Source: Telopea speciosissima (taxonomy: Eukaryota; Streptophyta; Magnoliopsida; Proteales; Proteaceae). From it: DNA of 64,000 nt. Positions within the stretch are counted from its first letter, which is position 1. Each line of letters begins with the position of its first letter. The position numbers and the translations under genes are program-made. The DNA lies in NCBI RefSeq assembly GCF_018873765.1, contig NC_057920.1, positions 37,783,267 to 37,847,266 of the forward strand. Direction: 5' to 3'. The notes under the pieces are model-generated. The model was not told the origin of the DNA and did not search any database. It worked only from the letters and a program-made list of their open reading frames with translations. Shown here one piece after another: positions 1 to 11,422 of the stretch.

Positions 1-870
1 AGGTTGACTTCCTATGTAAAGGGAGTGGTCATTAGCTTCAATGCCGTGGAGCTGGGGGTTCTTCTTAGTGTATCCTCAGAAGGTGAGAGGGTATACTATC
101 CTCAAGGCAGTCATCCGGACAAGTGCCCCCCTCCAGACGAGAAGCAAAAATTGTTTAAAGTTCTCTCCAATGACAGGTTCAAGGAGAACGAAGATCTTTC
201 CAAGTTCCCTCCTTCACAGCGTGTTCTGATTTTTATAGCCAAAACCAATCTGGCTCCTTCTAAGGGACACAACACCCTTCCTCCTTTGATGTCTGTAGTT
301 CTGGCTCATTCTCTGTACACTGGCCAGCCCATCTGTCTACCTCACGTGGTCATGCAGCACATGGCCCACGCGGTGATGAATGCTGCTTGAAACAACACTC
401 TACCCTATGGTCGACTGCTCACCAGGATTTTCTTATTCCTTGGGATTGATCTTGACCGTGAACCCAAGGGAACATGCACTGAGGGACCTATTGGGTTCAA
501 TGCACTGCAGAAGATGAACCTATACTATGATTATGATAGTGCAGGGGAGTAGGTGCAGTACGGGAATGGTAGAGGGGCCAGGGAGGAGGATGAGGATGAC
601 AACGATGATGACCTAGAGTTTATGGGTTATAGACCATCAGTAGTAGGTACTTTGGATGCACCTAGGGGAGGTAGCGACATCATGATGGCTATTCGACGAC
701 TGAACTTGAGGATGGCGGATGGCTTCGACGATGTCAAGAAGCAATTCTCTGATCAGGCTCAGCGTCTAGAGAGCATAGAGCGAGGAGTGAAAGATCTTAA
801 TGCCTTCCTGGGTCACGGTGGTGGTGGTGGTGCAGATGCCTATCTCAGTTCTTCCCCAGCAGTTCTCTAA
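1..870 (+). pseudogene. Plant 'transposon protein' (Transposase_32-like) accessory gene, 5' truncated by window
   Basis: One + frame runs from the left edge to 870 and is interrupted by TGA at 388-390 and TAG at 550-552. The first part contains VKGVVISF and GERVYYP, and the second LPYGRLLTRIF. These align with VKGVDIRL, GERCYYRP and LPYGKFLTLVF of the gene at 12895-14195, so the two are homologues. The tail is acidic (EEDEDDNDDD) and then coiled-coil-like (about 690-800), ending in a Gly run. I assign it to the plant-specific 'putative plant transposon protein' family (Transposase_32); the name is from recognition, the homology is seen directly. Its biochemical role is unknown. It points toward the PBS at 1623, the same arrangement as in the younger element, so it belongs to the old retrotransposon. 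It is degenerate and partial. Confidence 0.65.
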
Positions 871-1622
871 AGTTATTTGAATCAGTTCTTTTAATTTCTT
901 GCCTTTTGATGGATTGGGATGTTGGAACTATTTTCTTTTGGCCTTTACTTGCATTTTCTTTCTTTCTTTCAGTCAGTTGGTTTGGTGAACTTCTAGAACA
1001 TTTGAATTATGATGGATGAATGTACCCTTGGTTTGGGTGGAACAATTAGATGTGTTGGGTTGGATCTTTTGAAACCTTATGCTTGAGATTGAAACGGGCA
1101 CTGTTATGTCCAAACAGAGAATTTGGAACAAATTGATGGTTGAATTTATATGCTTGATTTGGTAGGGTAAGATTACATGTTCAGGTTGGAATGAATGAAG
1201 TCACAGGTTTGAAGTTGGGAAAGGCTTAACTAGCTTCAAGGAAGGATTGGAACAATATGGAAATTGTAATTAGTCTTATATATGTATGTTTATATTTGCT
1301 AAATTCCCCCTTGTTTAGATCATTGTGGATTATTCTGGGTTGGTTATGTATAATTCATTACCGTCTATGAATTGTAGCATATATTTACCTAGCTAGTATC
1401 TACTTAGGACTCAACCAAGCAATTGCATAATTATTATTCAACAGCCTATGTTTTTGAGTTCTAAGTTCCATGTTACCTATTATCATCTAGATTCTTGTTT
1501 TCACTCCAATTAGTTTTCTCCTATGTCCACGTACAACACTTTATGTTCTTGAGATTTTTAATTTAGAACCTATTTGTGGAGAGTAAATCAAGAGGTTACG
1601 CCCAGACTGTGGCCGGTGCAGA
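871..1622. other. Non-coding tail between accessory gene and PBS of the old element
   Basis: This AT-rich stretch has no credible ORF. It lies between the stop of the accessory gene and the primer-binding site. In the younger element the same interval is about 300 bp (14196-14500). It probably holds the 3' UTR of the accessory gene and the untranslated leader of the old retrotransposon on the other strand. Confidence 0.5.
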
Positions 1623-1642
1623 GCATCATGGCTCTGATACCA
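1623..1642 (-). other. Primer-binding site of old LTR retrotransposon (tRNA-iMet type)
   Basis: On the minus strand the sequence reads TGGTATCAGAGCCATGATGC. Its first 14 bases are the classical complement of the 3' end of plant initiator tRNA-Met. It marks the start of reverse transcription for a minus-orientation element whose LTR lies to the right. The LTR terminus TGTCACACCC that should follow almost at once is missing here; LTR-interior sequence begins instead. Confidence 0.8.
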
Positions 1643-3184
1643 CTAACCACAGGTGCTCAGACTATCCAACACATAAACCCCTGTTGGCAAGGGTCGTAGC
1701 ATAAGGGAACAAACATCCTAGCCACAGATATACTATATGCAGGTCCTATCGTCCCGAGAGGTATTTCGGGTGCATCAACGTCCCATTCCATCTAGTACCC
1801 GGGTACCAGCATGGCACAGGACATCAGATCAGGATGACATATAGCAATTTTCATAATTTAAATAAATTGGGGTTTCGAAACCGGCACACCCAACACTCTA
1901 GCCCGATACAATGGTGAGCATACTATCACATTCATAACAGATCACATTTGGATAATAATGCAATGCGCACAATGCTTATAAATATATAATAACCTGCTTA
2001 CGATTCCATATTAAATATATATTTAAGCCCAACAAATCACCCAGAACCCACTCACCCAACATGGGCGATGCCGTATGTGGTTGACATGAATCTCACCTGG
2101 GCTCCCCGCTATCCATCGAGTTGGGTAGCCTAGGAATACAAAAACAATCATTAAATCATGCATAGAAGGGTCCCAAGCTAGACCCTCAAGGTTAAAATCA
2201 GATTTCAACCGAGACAGCACGAGCGGACTCATGGCCGGTTTCAGCAGAGGTGAGTCTGTCCCTAACTCCGTTCAGGCTAAAAAGTAAAAAACAGAGCGAG
2301 TGGACCCACGAGCGAAACATTTCACTTGAATCCGGTCGTGCATCCGTTCGACACCTGAGACACACCTAAAAGGGAGCGGATCAATGGGCGGATGTGCTTC
2401 TTGGGTCCGGCCCTGCATCCGTTCAATCCCTGAGACATACCCGAGAGCAACTGGCTTCTGGCCGATGCAACAAACTTGAGTCCGTTCCTTCATCTAGGCA
2501 TTCCAACACACAGGGGTTATCCTAGGCGAACTGACGGACGGTACCATGATTAGTGGATCCGGTCATTCGTCCGCCGGCAGTCTCTTTCGAGATTTTAGAG
2601 GGCTTTTGCTCCAGCTTGAAGCTTGGAGTACCTCAAGCTCTCAGGGATAAGGGAGAGGTGTCTAAGCCTTCCTAGGGTCACTAGATCCGAGGCTCACCTC
2701 ATGGATCCAAGATCCTATAAGGTTTGGTCTCAAATTGGTCCAAGGGTTGGGTTTCATGGCTTAGGACCAAGGGTTCACCAACAATGGCTACAAATGCAGC
2801 ACTTGGAGGTCTGGATTAGCTTCATTAGAGCTCCCAATTAGGGTCAAGCATCACCTTGAGTCCTAAATGGAACCCTAGGTTAGCTCAAGCTCAAGAAACC
2901 ATCAAAATCAAAGAGGAAATGGGGGAGAACTAGGTTTGGGGGGCTTACCTTGGTCAGATTCTCTTTCCAACCATCCTCTCCATCTCTTCTCCTCCCCTTT
3001 CTCTTCTCCCTTAGGTCCTATCAGCTTGGGGATGAGATGTGGGGCAGCCAGTCATCTTGGCATGGCTTCCATCTTCTTCCCTTCCCCTCCTATTCCTCTC
3101 CTACTTCTACTACTTCTTCTTCTTTCCTCCTTCTCCTTCTTCTCTTATCTCTTCTCCTCCACGGTTTACTTGGGAGGGGGAGAG
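1643..3184 (-). repeat. Diverged, terminally deleted LTR (left part, split by the younger element)
   Basis: About 1660-1720 reads TATCCAACAC, then CCCCTGTTGGCAAGGGT, then CGTAGCA. The same block occurs inside the LTRs at about 4318-4360 and 15614-15655, so this is a relative of those LTRs. In them the block lies more than 1 kb from the TGTCACACCC end; here it directly follows the PBS, so the first part of the LTR is lost. The right side is pyrimidine-rich (2960-3170), like the tract at 5820-5890 of the younger LTR. The copy is cut at 3184, where GAGAG precedes the inserted element, and resumes at 17855. Confidence 0.6.
3180..3184. repeat. Target-site duplication GAGAG (left)
   Basis: GAGAG directly abuts the left LTR and is repeated at 17855-17859 after the right LTR. 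Five bases is the usual duplication for Ty3/gypsy integrase. It shows that 3185-17854 entered as one unit. Confidence 0.9.
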
Positions 3185-3482
3185 TGTCACACCCTAAACC
3201 ACCCCCTAGGAGGATTAAGTAGGTGACCCGAATTGCATAACGGCAATCAGCCAAACCCCCACGGATCTAGAAGCAGTTATTACATTCACGGTCCCACATT
3301 CATCACTTTACCAAAAACAAGATCAGAGTGTCGCAGATAGACTACAATTATAATAACAAAAGAGAAAGCGTAGTGATACGAGAATGATGATAATATATAC
3401 ATACATAAATTTGTTCCAATACATTCCCCATTACACCCACAAACTGGAAAGTAAAACTGACAGGAACAAAAGCTAAAAGGAA

Positions 3483-3486
<4 letters not shown>

Positions 3487-3540
<54 letters not shown>
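3487..3540. repeat. (AT)n microsatellite in LTR
   Basis: An uninterrupted run of about 27 AT units. The other LTR has only a short ATATAT tract here (about 14825-14836), so the run expanded after insertion. Confidence 0.95.
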
Positions 3541-3545
<5 letters not shown>

Positions 3546-5158
3546 GGGTGAGATAACTCAACCCCAAAAAGAAAAGAAAACTAAAATTCCACCACAAGCA
3601 AGACAGAGATAAACTCCTAACAAAAATAAAAAGGAGTCCCCAAGACAAAAAGCATCAAGTACACTCCTCACTGGTCTTCATCAATGACCACCGAGAATGC
3701 ACGCATCATCGGCATGACCTCTGTTGGGGTTCACACCAATATCATCATAATAACCAGGGCTCTCCTCCTTGTAATGAGCCTCCATTCCACAGCGGCATCC
3801 ACCTGTAGAATCATCTAGAAGAAAAACATATATAACAGAGTGTGAGCCCCACTGAGCTCATAAGCAAAACATATCATCATGCATACACATGCAACCACAA
3901 TCCACATGATCCTACATGATATGCAAGTCCAGATTATTTATTAGCCACTTAACAATACAACTAAGGTAGGTTAGTGCTACTACAATCCCCAATACATGTA
4001 TCCCTGGTGCGGGTTTGGTTACCCCTTCCTGCGATATGCCCATTGAGTTGTCGAAGAGGACCAGCCGGCTCCAGCATCTCCCTACCCAGGTCAGCCCGAC
4101 CGGCCCTCTAGATTAACTCCTGTGAGCTAACCGACTCAATAGAATCTCACCAAATCGGTGCATAATCTTTATGTGTGGCACTCAGCCAAAAATTCACCTT
4201 TCGGTGCTTCCCAAGCTTATAGCCCTAGGCTTTTCGGCAAATCTGCCCTGGGGCATCCCAGCTGTGCTAAGGCTTCTAGGCGTAAACGCCTCTAGGGTTT
4301 TACGATAGTCCTCACAGTTATCCAACACCTTGCCCCTGTTAGCAAGGGTACGTAGCACGGGTGATGAAACTCTAGCCCCATGACTATATGACATCGTATA
4401 AGTCGGGCGATGTCAACCATATCCCAAACTACGGGCTACCATCGGCTTTATTTCCAAGCCGACTATGGCATCTAGTCTAACATTCACAATCATCAGATAA
4501 GAATCACAGTGTTGATCAACAGACAATCAATGTGTAATAATTCTTAAGTAATTGAACAGAATTTAAATAACACAGCATTTATAAATTAAGAATTTAATTG
4601 CCAACATGTTAATACAGTTACACATACATACACGATAATATTTCACTCACCTGGGTCTGGTTCTAAGAACTCAATTGCAAATTCAGTTCCGGCTGCAGTC
4701 TGGCTGTGGGTCTCGAGCGCGGGATCAAATCCTAGATATAATTCAGAAATTGTCATTTTAATATTCAAAACTATTTTTGGAGGTCCTAGGGTTGATCTAA
4801 GCTCACCGGGTTGACGGTCTTCACTTGGAATTCTTTGGGCCTTGCACTGGCCTTAGGTGTATGTCTCTGTGCATCATCCAGAGTTGGTGACCTAGGGGCA
4901 AAATGGTCATTTACTATATTGGTACATGATCCTAGGTTACATTAGTCTTATAGTTCTGTCCCCAACTTGACAGTGCTGCAGGACCAATCACAGGCAAGGT
5001 TTCCAAGTCCTGTGGGGCCCACTTAGGTTCCCAAAGCATTCCCGCATATGGACAGATGTGGGGAGGGGCATTCTGGTCATTTTCCATCTCCCTACACTGT
5101 ATCATGGCCAATGGGTAAAGTCCCCCAAGCCAGATCAGCAAAACTACCAAATTTCTCA

Positions 5159-5211
5159 CACTGGGCGATGTCTCTGGGTGATGTCTACATCACCCAGTGC
5201 ATCACCCAGAG
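5159..5211. repeat. Palindromic module, LTR copy A
   Basis: Two nested dyads: the outer arms are GGGCGATG and CATCACCC, and the inner arms CTGGGTGATGT and ACATCACCCAG are perfect with a 2-nt loop. The RNA or single strand could fold into a long hairpin. Related copies lie in the other LTRs and at 12560. Confidence 0.8.
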
Positions 5212-5950
5212 ATTTCAAAAACGTGAACAGGCTGAGTTTCCAAGGTTGCTAGCCATGGGCAGCGGCCACATCATTCCCCCATGCATGTTAGGCATCATGT
5301 ACCCCTAGGGGTGTTCTGTACACTGGTCCTTGTGGATTTTCAACTAGGCCCACCACTTGGCTGCCAGAGGCTGCCCAGACAGCCCAATGAATAGTAACCC
5401 ACGATTTCTCCAGGTACCAAACTTGGTTTCAGCTGTATGCAAGGTTGATTTCAGGTTTATTACACTGATTCAAGTCTGCTACCACCTAGGGCTAGGTCCC
5501 ATGCAGTCGGGACAAGAAATCAGGACTCCAAACAGCCTGCTATCAGTGTAACTGAGCAGTGCAGCCATGCACAGCCTGGTTTCGGTTCCAGATCTATAAA
5601 ACAGGAATGAAAATCATCTTTAAACACTCAGATCTTCCATGCACCATGTTTGCATGGCAGATCTAAGGTAGTACTTGGCAGTTCCCACCTGTTCTGGGCT
5701 GCTAGAGATCAAAAAATCATCAAAATATATGAATCAAAGAGAGCAGCAGGTATGAGCATATGTGTTTATACCTGCACAAGTCTGAGGTGCCACAAAATGA
5801 GAGCTCAAAAGTGTAGGCTGCTCCCTCCTCTTCTTCCTTCTTCTCTTTCTTCTTCTTCTTCCTCTCTTTTCTTCCTTTTCTTTCTTCTTCCTTCCCCCAC
5901 GATTTGAACAGTAAGTAGCCAAGGGTTTAAAATGAACCCAAGGCACTGGT

Positions 5951-5958
5951 GTTTATAG
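5951..5958 (-). promoter_or_regulatory. TATA box of 3' LTR
   Basis: The minus strand reads GGGCCTATAAACACC. The matching site in the other LTR is CCTATAAATACC, and in the solo LTR CCTATAAATAG. It sits just upstream of a purine-rich transcript leader, the expected U3/R position. Confidence 0.6.
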
Positions 5959-6172
5959 GCCCAGCCTTGACTAGGGTCTGTTTGGCTGTTAAGGCCCTTT
6001 TCCAGAATGCATTTTTGACCTCATTCATAGCCATTCTGGGCACTCAGGTGGGGTCCACAGTGATTCAGGGGTATGAGGTAGTCCCTCAGACTCCCCTCAA
6101 CCTATGGAGGGTGCCCATGTCCAATATGGGTGGTCCCCACCAATTAAATCCTTTAAATAATGCTATTTTGCA

Positions 6173-6225
6173 CTCTGGGCAATGTCTCTAGGTGATGTCT
6201 GCATCGTCCAAGGCATCACTCAGAG
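6173..6225. repeat. Palindromic module, LTR copy B
   Basis: CTCTGGGCAATG pairs with the downstream GGCATCACTCAGAG, with an inner GGTGATG/GCATCGTCC dyad. It is a more decayed version of the module at 5159 and corresponds to 17468-17508 in the other LTR. Confidence 0.7.
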
Positions 6226-6571
6226 AATTCAGCAAGGTTGAAACTTTGTGGGCTTGCACAGGGGTTTGACCCAGGGTCAGGGCCTTGTACCCACATGTCA
6301 TTTAGGGTCTTTTACACACATCTCCAGGAGTGGGACCCACAGTTGTGAAGAGGAGAGAGAATACCTGGAGTCTAGGCAGTACATTATGCTATGAGCTGTG
6401 CAGTTGCAAGGGTCAGCTATCCATCTTCTGACAGGTATGTAGGAAGACCTGCACAGGGTTTCTTCATCAATTTCAATCGCTAGAGTGATACTCCACAGTG
6501 TGCTTGGTTGCCATGTCTGGGGTTCCTGTCCTTTAGTCAAGATTCCAGTCAGTCAGGGGCAGGGTTTGACA

Positions 6572-6586
6572 TTTCTCCCCACCTTA
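6572..6586 (-). other. Polypurine tract
   Basis: The minus strand reads GTAAGGTGGGGAGAAA immediately before the TGTCAAACCC end of the 3' LTR. This is the expected place and composition for the plus-strand primer of reverse transcription. It overlaps the last codons of the chromodomain ORF. Confidence 0.8.
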
Positions 6587-7027
6587 CAAAAATTTCATCC
6601 TCGAAATATGCTTACCTTGCAATTCGAAGAGTTGAGGATACTTTTCCTTCATTTCTTCTTCACGTTCCCATGAAGCTTCTTCTATGGGATTGTTTCCCCA
6701 TCGAACTTTTATGAAGGTGACTATGCGGTTACGAAGATTGTGCTCTTTCCTGTCCAATATCTCCGTAGGCTGCTCTTCATAAGTCATGTCCACTTCCAAC
6801 TGTTCGAGTTCAGTTGATAGTATATGTGTCGGGTTGTTGATGTACTTCCTTAGCATCGACACATGGAAAACATCATGGATGCCCAACAAAGATGGTGGTA
6901 ATGCCAGTCGGTATGCTACGGGTCCCACCTTGTTCAGAATTTCATAAGGACCGATGAATCTTGGGCTCAGTTTGCCCTTCTTGTTGAAACGTAGCAATCC
7001 CTTTGTTGGAGACACTTGGAGGAACAC
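6584..7027 (-). pseudogene. Integrase C-terminus with chromodomain (pol segment)
   Basis: This 147-codon segment starts with the GPY/F module ([21 protein letters not shown], residues about 20-41, given here as landmarks only) followed by [20 protein letters not shown]. The chromodomain follows at about residues 75-135: [26 protein letters not shown] and YPQLF, including aromatic positions used for methyl-lysine binding. In chromoviruses this domain steers integration toward heterochromatin. It overlaps the polypurine tract at its 3' end. The segment is open, but upstream pol frames are broken. Confidence 0.85.
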
Positions 7028-7146
7028 TTTTCCCCCGACTTCAAATTCAATGTCTTTCCTTCAATTATCCGCATAACTTTTCTGTCTTGACTGGGCTGCC
7101 TTGATTTTCTCTCTTATGACATCCACCTTGTCACAGGTTTCTTGTA

Positions 7147-7917
7147 TCATCTTTGGCCCGAGATATTTTCATTCACCAACTTCATCCCAATATAGCGGAG
7201 TTCGGCATTTTTTACCATAGAGGGCTTCGAATGGTGCCATGCCAATGGTGGAGTGATACTATTATTGTATGCAAATTCCACCAAGGGTATGTGAGCATCC
7301 CAACTGTTGTTCATTTCCAAAACACAGGCTTGGAGCATATCCTCCAGAGTCTGGATAGTTCTTTCTGATTGTCCGTCCGTCTGTAGATGGAAAGCAGTTC
7401 TAAGATTTAGTTGAGATCCCAAAGCCTTTTGTAAACTCCTCCAAAACCTTGAGGTAAATCAAGGATCTCTGTCAGACACAATACTGACAGGCACACCGTG
7501 TAAGCGGACTATATTTTCTATATATAATTGGGCAAACTTCTCCATTGAATAATTTATCTTGATTGGTATAAAGTGAGTTGCCTTTGTCAGTTCGTCTACA
7601 ATCACCCAAATCGCGTTCATGCCCTTCCTGGTGTTGGGTGGATTTGTCCCGAAATCCATAGTGATCCTTTCCCACTTCCATTCAGGTATAGGGAGTGGCT
7701 GCAATAATCCATATGGTCGGTGTCTCTCTGCTTTTATCTGTTGATAGGTGAGGCACTTGGACACATATATTGCTATGGTCTCTTTCATTCTCATCCACCA
7801 GTAATACTTCTTCAAGTCCTTGTACATCTTCGTACTTCCAGAGTGAATTGTATAGGGTGAGTTGTGCGCCTCCTTAAGGATTCGGTCTTGGACATCATAA
7901 TCATCAGGCACACGCAA
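7147..7917 (-). pseudogene. Integrase zinc finger and catalytic core (pol segment)
   Basis: The region spans two ORFs, 7917-7459 and 7422-7147, broken near 7440. The N-terminal zinc finger is recognisable (H18, H25, C55), but its last Cys is Tyr (KCLTYQQ). The catalytic core has ITMDFG for the first Asp, VSDRDP for the second, and QTDGQSERTIQTLED for the Glu, so the DDE triad residues are present although split across frames. It joins cDNA to chromosomal DNA in active elements. Loss of the zinc ligand and the frame break mean this copy is dead. Confidence 0.85.
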
Positions 7918-8179
7918 TCTGTCTCAAAACTTCAATGCACCATCATGAGCCAATAAAAAATCTGGGTCCTTATGGATTCCTTATTGTACTTCCAAATAAT
8001 CTTGGCCAGCTCGGGATCCAATGGTTGCTTCGCAATTACCCCCTCTCGTATCGACGGCTGTAAATCCATAGCTGCTAATTGTATAGTCGTTCCTTTGATC
8101 ATGAGTTCCAGATCAAACTTCTGAGCTTCTTCATATTACTATTCGCTTACAACCAAGGAAGCGAGAGATGCAGTATGAG

Positions 8180-8663
8180 ATTTTCTACTTAACGCATCAG
8201 CAACAACGTTGGCCTTACCAGGGTGGTATTAGATTTCACAATCATAATCCTTCACTAGTTCTAACGATCGCCTCTGTCTCATGTTCAGCTCCTTCTGGGT
8301 GAAGAAATACTTTAGACTCTTGTGATCGTTGAAGATTTCATTCTTCTCACTGTACAAATAATGTCGTCATATCTTTAACACGAAGACCACCGCTGCCAAC
8401 TCTAAGTTATGAGTGGGGTAGTTCTTTTCATGTTCCTTCAATTGTCTGGAGGCGTAGGTGACCACTTTACCTTTCTGCATCAGGATGCCACCCAATCCTG
8501 TCCTGGATGCGTCAGTATATACCACCATTCCTCTGGTGCCGTCTACAATGATCAAGACTGGAGCTGTTACCAATTGGTTTCTCAATTCCTGAAAACTTTT
8601 CTCACATGCCTCATTCCATTCAAACTTGGCGCCCTTCTTTATGAGTTTTTTCATGGGTGCCAA
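8180..8663 (-). pseudogene. Ty3/gypsy RNase H (pol segment)
   Basis: The segment begins [19 protein letters not shown] and contains [12 protein letters not shown] (first catalytic Asp) and the [19 protein letters not shown] block with the Glu. After a stop near 8366 the frame continues with Phe-Asn-Asp-His-Lys-Ser-Leu and, after another stop near 8235, YHPGKANVVADALSRKS, the usual end of this domain. The enzyme removes the RNA template during reverse transcription. A stop also separates it from the RT at 8664. Confidence 0.85.
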
Positions 8664-8666
8664 AAT

Positions 8667-9392
8667 TCACGAGAAATTCTCAATAAATCGTCGATAATAT
8701 CTGGCCAATCCTAAGAAACTTCGGATCTCAGTGGCACTCTTCAGAGTCTCCCACTCGAGAACCTCTTTCACCTTGCCTGGGTCCACTTTAATGCCGTCCT
8801 TGGTGACGATGTTTCCCAGGAATCCAATTTGGTGTAGCCAAAATTCACACTTACTGAACTTGGCGTAAAGTTGGTGTTCCCGTAACTGCTGCAACACAAA
8901 GGTAAGGTATCGAGCTTGTTCTTCTTCACTCTTGGAGTACACCAAAATGTCGTCAATAAACACAATGACGAACTTATCCAACATGTCATGGAATACTCTA
9001 TTCATCATATCCATGAATGCTGCCGGGGTGTTGGTTAACCCGAATGATAAGACTAGGAATTCATAATGTCCGTATCGAGTTTGGAACGCCGTTTTGTGAA
9101 TATCATCGCTCTTGATCTTCAATTGATGGTATCCCGACCTAAGATCAATTTTGGAGAAAACTCTTGCTCCTTGTAGTTGGTTAAATAGGTCATCAATGCG
9201 CAGCAATGGGTATCGATTCTTAATAGTTAGTTTATTTAGCTCGTGGTAGTCAATACACAGCCGCATACTACCATCCTTCTTCTTAACGAACAGCACGGGT
9301 GCTCCCCAGGGTGATACATTGGGTCGTATAAATCCCTTCTTCAGCAAGTCTTGAAGTTGGACTTGCAACTCCTTTAATTCAATAGGTGCCAT
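8667..9392 (-). pseudogene. Ty3/gypsy reverse transcriptase (pol segment)
   Basis: A 241-codon open stretch. Landmarks are [18 protein letters not shown] (residues 29-46), [13 protein letters not shown] with the first catalytic Asp (79-91), [11 protein letters not shown] (116-126), and the active-site FIDD at residues 145-148 (8960-8949). It ends in the connection region ([14 protein letters not shown]). All catalytic Asp residues are present and the length is normal. A TGA at 9393-9395 separates it from upstream pol, and a TGA at 8664-8666 from the RNase H. RT similarity is typical of the Tekay/Del group. Confidence 0.9.
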
Positions 9393-9581
9393 TCAATATG
9401 GTGCTGCACCAGGGATTAGATCAATCGCAAACTCTATGTCGCGATCAGGCGGCAGCTGGGTCAAATCTTCTGGAAAAACATCAGAAAATTCTCTGACAAC
9501 GTCAAGTTTCTCCAAGGGTTTTATCTTTGCCTCCGTGTCTATCACAGTGGCCAAAAAGCCTTGGCATTCTTCGTCTAACAA
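9393..9581 (-). pseudogene. Protease-RT linker of pol
   Basis: This 62-codon stretch includes GFLATVID, VVREFSDVFPEDL, LPPDRDIEFAIDLIPGAAPY, the conserved lead-in to chromovirus RT. It is separated from RT by a single stop at 9393. Confidence 0.8.
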
Positions 9582-9703
9582 CCTTCATGCCTGGAGGGTA
9601 GATAAGGTTATTCTTCTGGGTTTCCTTACTGGCTCACTTTGATAGGTGAGAACTGACCCATCCTTCAACTTAAACACTATCTTCTTCTCCGCACACATGA
9701 TGT

Positions 9704-9960
9704 TTACGCTATAGGCGGACAACCATCCATGCCTAATATCACGTCAAAGTCCTTCATATTAAACTTTATCAACCGTGCGGTTAGATTCTTCCCACAAATC
9801 TCAATCTGGCAGGGGTCATATACCTCTTTGAAACTCACGACACTACCCGTCGGTGTGCTGACTACTAACTCGTGCTCGATGTCTCTCGGTTGATCTTTCA
9901 TCCTACTCGCAAAAGTGGTGAAAACGAAAGAGTGGGATGCGCCCGAGTCGAATAATACTT
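9704..9960 (-). pseudogene. Retroviral-type aspartic protease (pol segment)
   Basis: The catalytic motif VLFDSGASHSF lies at about 9925-9960 (Asp-Ser-Gly-Ala at 9950-9939). The frame continues to DFDVILGMD near 9725. These are the two signature ends of the gypsy protease, which processes Gag-Pol. The end of the domain is abnormal (GMDGCPP rather than the usual hydrophobic end) and a stop follows at 9704, suggesting a frameshift there. Confidence 0.8.
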
Positions 9961-10038
9961 GTGCAGGTATTGTTAAGACACTCAGGGTACCTAGGGTTTA
10001 TGCATAATTTAGGTTACTTGAAGTAAGTCAATTATTCC

Positions 10039-11412
10039 CTATAATTTAGTAGTGGTCAGCAACTTACCTGTCAATACATCAGGGTTTGCCTCAGCTTCTT
10101 CATTCATCATTGCGAATACCTTTCCTCGTGTCCAATTGTCCCGTGGCTGAAAAGGTCTAGTGTTGGGCTGATTTGGCAAATTGTTGCTATACCCACGCGA
10201 TCTACATTCCTTAGCGATGTGCCCTTCCTTATTGGACACATAGCACTTATAGGGTGGAACAGTAGGTGTTAAGGCTTGGCTCACTTGACTTGTTGCTGGT
10301 CGGGCGGGCGAAGCTGCTGTTGTGACTTGACTCGTGGCCAGTTGAGCAGGTCAATTGAAAGTAGGGCGAAAAGGATTCTGGCCCACGTTTGGCCTACGGT
10401 ACGGAGTCGGATTAGGGCTTGAACTTGTTCCTCGATACACTTTGTTTGGCCATCCAAAAGTTTGAAAACTATTTGGCCTGTTGTTCAACCCAGGCGACGT
10501 TGTAGCCTTCTCTTTCTCTTTCTCTTTAAACCTATCCTCCATTGTCTTCGCCTTGTCGACCATCTGAGCATAGTCCCAGATGTCCATAATTGACAGTATT
10601 TATCCAATCTCAGTTTTGAGTCCTTTGTCAAATTTCTTGGCCTTACTAACTTCCCCTCTCAGGTGTTCTGGAGCAAAATGGAACAGGTCTTCAAACCGCT
10701 GTTGGTAATCCAACACTGACTTGGTCCCTTGTACCAGTGCGGTGAACTTAGCTTCTTTCCTATCCCTGAAACTCTCCAGGAAGTAGTTCTTGAAGAAAAC
10801 TTCTTTAAATTGCTCCTATGTGGGATTCGGGTGAGTGGCTTCCAAATTGGGCTTAGTAGCCTTCCACCAAGCTTCAGCCTCATTATGTATCTGATAACCT
10901 GCACATATCAGCTTCTGCGTGTCCGTGTACTCGAGCACTTCAAACGCCTTCTCTAGGGCACTAATCCACCGTTCTGGCTGCATTGCCTTGGAAGTTATCT
11001 TGGAAAATGCAGGCAGTTGGAGTTTCTTGAATCTCTCCATAACCTTGGTGGTAAAGTTTTTCGCTAAGTGTTGAGGCACAGGTGGTGGAAATAGTACGGG
11101 CCGGTTGGGTGGTGGAGGTGGTGCTACACACTTATGCATCATGGTTGCAAACTGCGTAGACATCTAACCAAGCAATTCTTGTTGTTGTTGCATGGTTCGT
11201 ATCATAGTGGTCATGAATGCAGTTACATCACCAGCTGCCACATTCGGCTGAGGTGCCGCAACAGTGGCTTGCGCAACTGCTGGTGCCTCTGATGAAGCAG
11301 CCGATGCTTCAGAATTTTGAGCCTCAGTCCCATTTGGCAATTCAACCTCCAGTATAACACGAGGTTGTTTTCCTTTACGACCACCTCTTGAACTTCTTCT
11401 TGTATTGAGCAT
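10039..11412 (-). pseudogene. gag of the Tekay-like element
   Basis: The start is the ATG at 11412, just after the leader intron (MLNTRRSSRGGRKGK). Segments 11412-11164, 11163-10816, about 10815-10588, 10587-10351 and 10350-10039 follow with stops between them in one frame. The capsid-like retrotrans_gag region is at about 11050-10600 (PERWISALEKAFEVLEY; EQFKEVFFKNYF; VLDYQQRFEDLFHFAPEHL). A Pro-rich linker leads to the zinc knuckle CYVSNKEGHIAKEC at about 10245-10204, where the second Cys is Ser. Gag packages the RNA. Stops at 11164, 10816, 10588 and 10351, together with the lost zinc ligand, make this copy non-functional. Confidence 0.85.
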
Positions 11413-11422
11413 TGTTGCTTCT

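Larger units (their letters stand above)
3185..6571 (-). repeat. 3' LTR of the Tekay-like element (3387 bp)
   Basis: It runs from TGTCACACCC to GGGTTTGACA on the + strand, and reads TG...CA in the element's own orientation too. It matches 14520-17854 along its length. Most of the 52-bp length difference comes from a long AT microsatellite at 3487-3540. It contains two copies of the palindromic module (5159-5211 and 6173-6225), a TATA box at 5951-5958 and a long pyrimidine tract at about 5820-5890, which is purine-rich in the RNA leader. Confidence 0.92.

Noticed and set aside
3286..3648. 120-codon minus ORF with a long Ile-Tyr run
   Set aside because: It is the AT microsatellite of the LTR read in frame; the other LTR lacks it.
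5734..5946. Arg/Lys-rich minus ORF of 70 codons
   Set aside because: Reading of the purine-rich transcript leader in the LTR, repeated at 17.1 kb.
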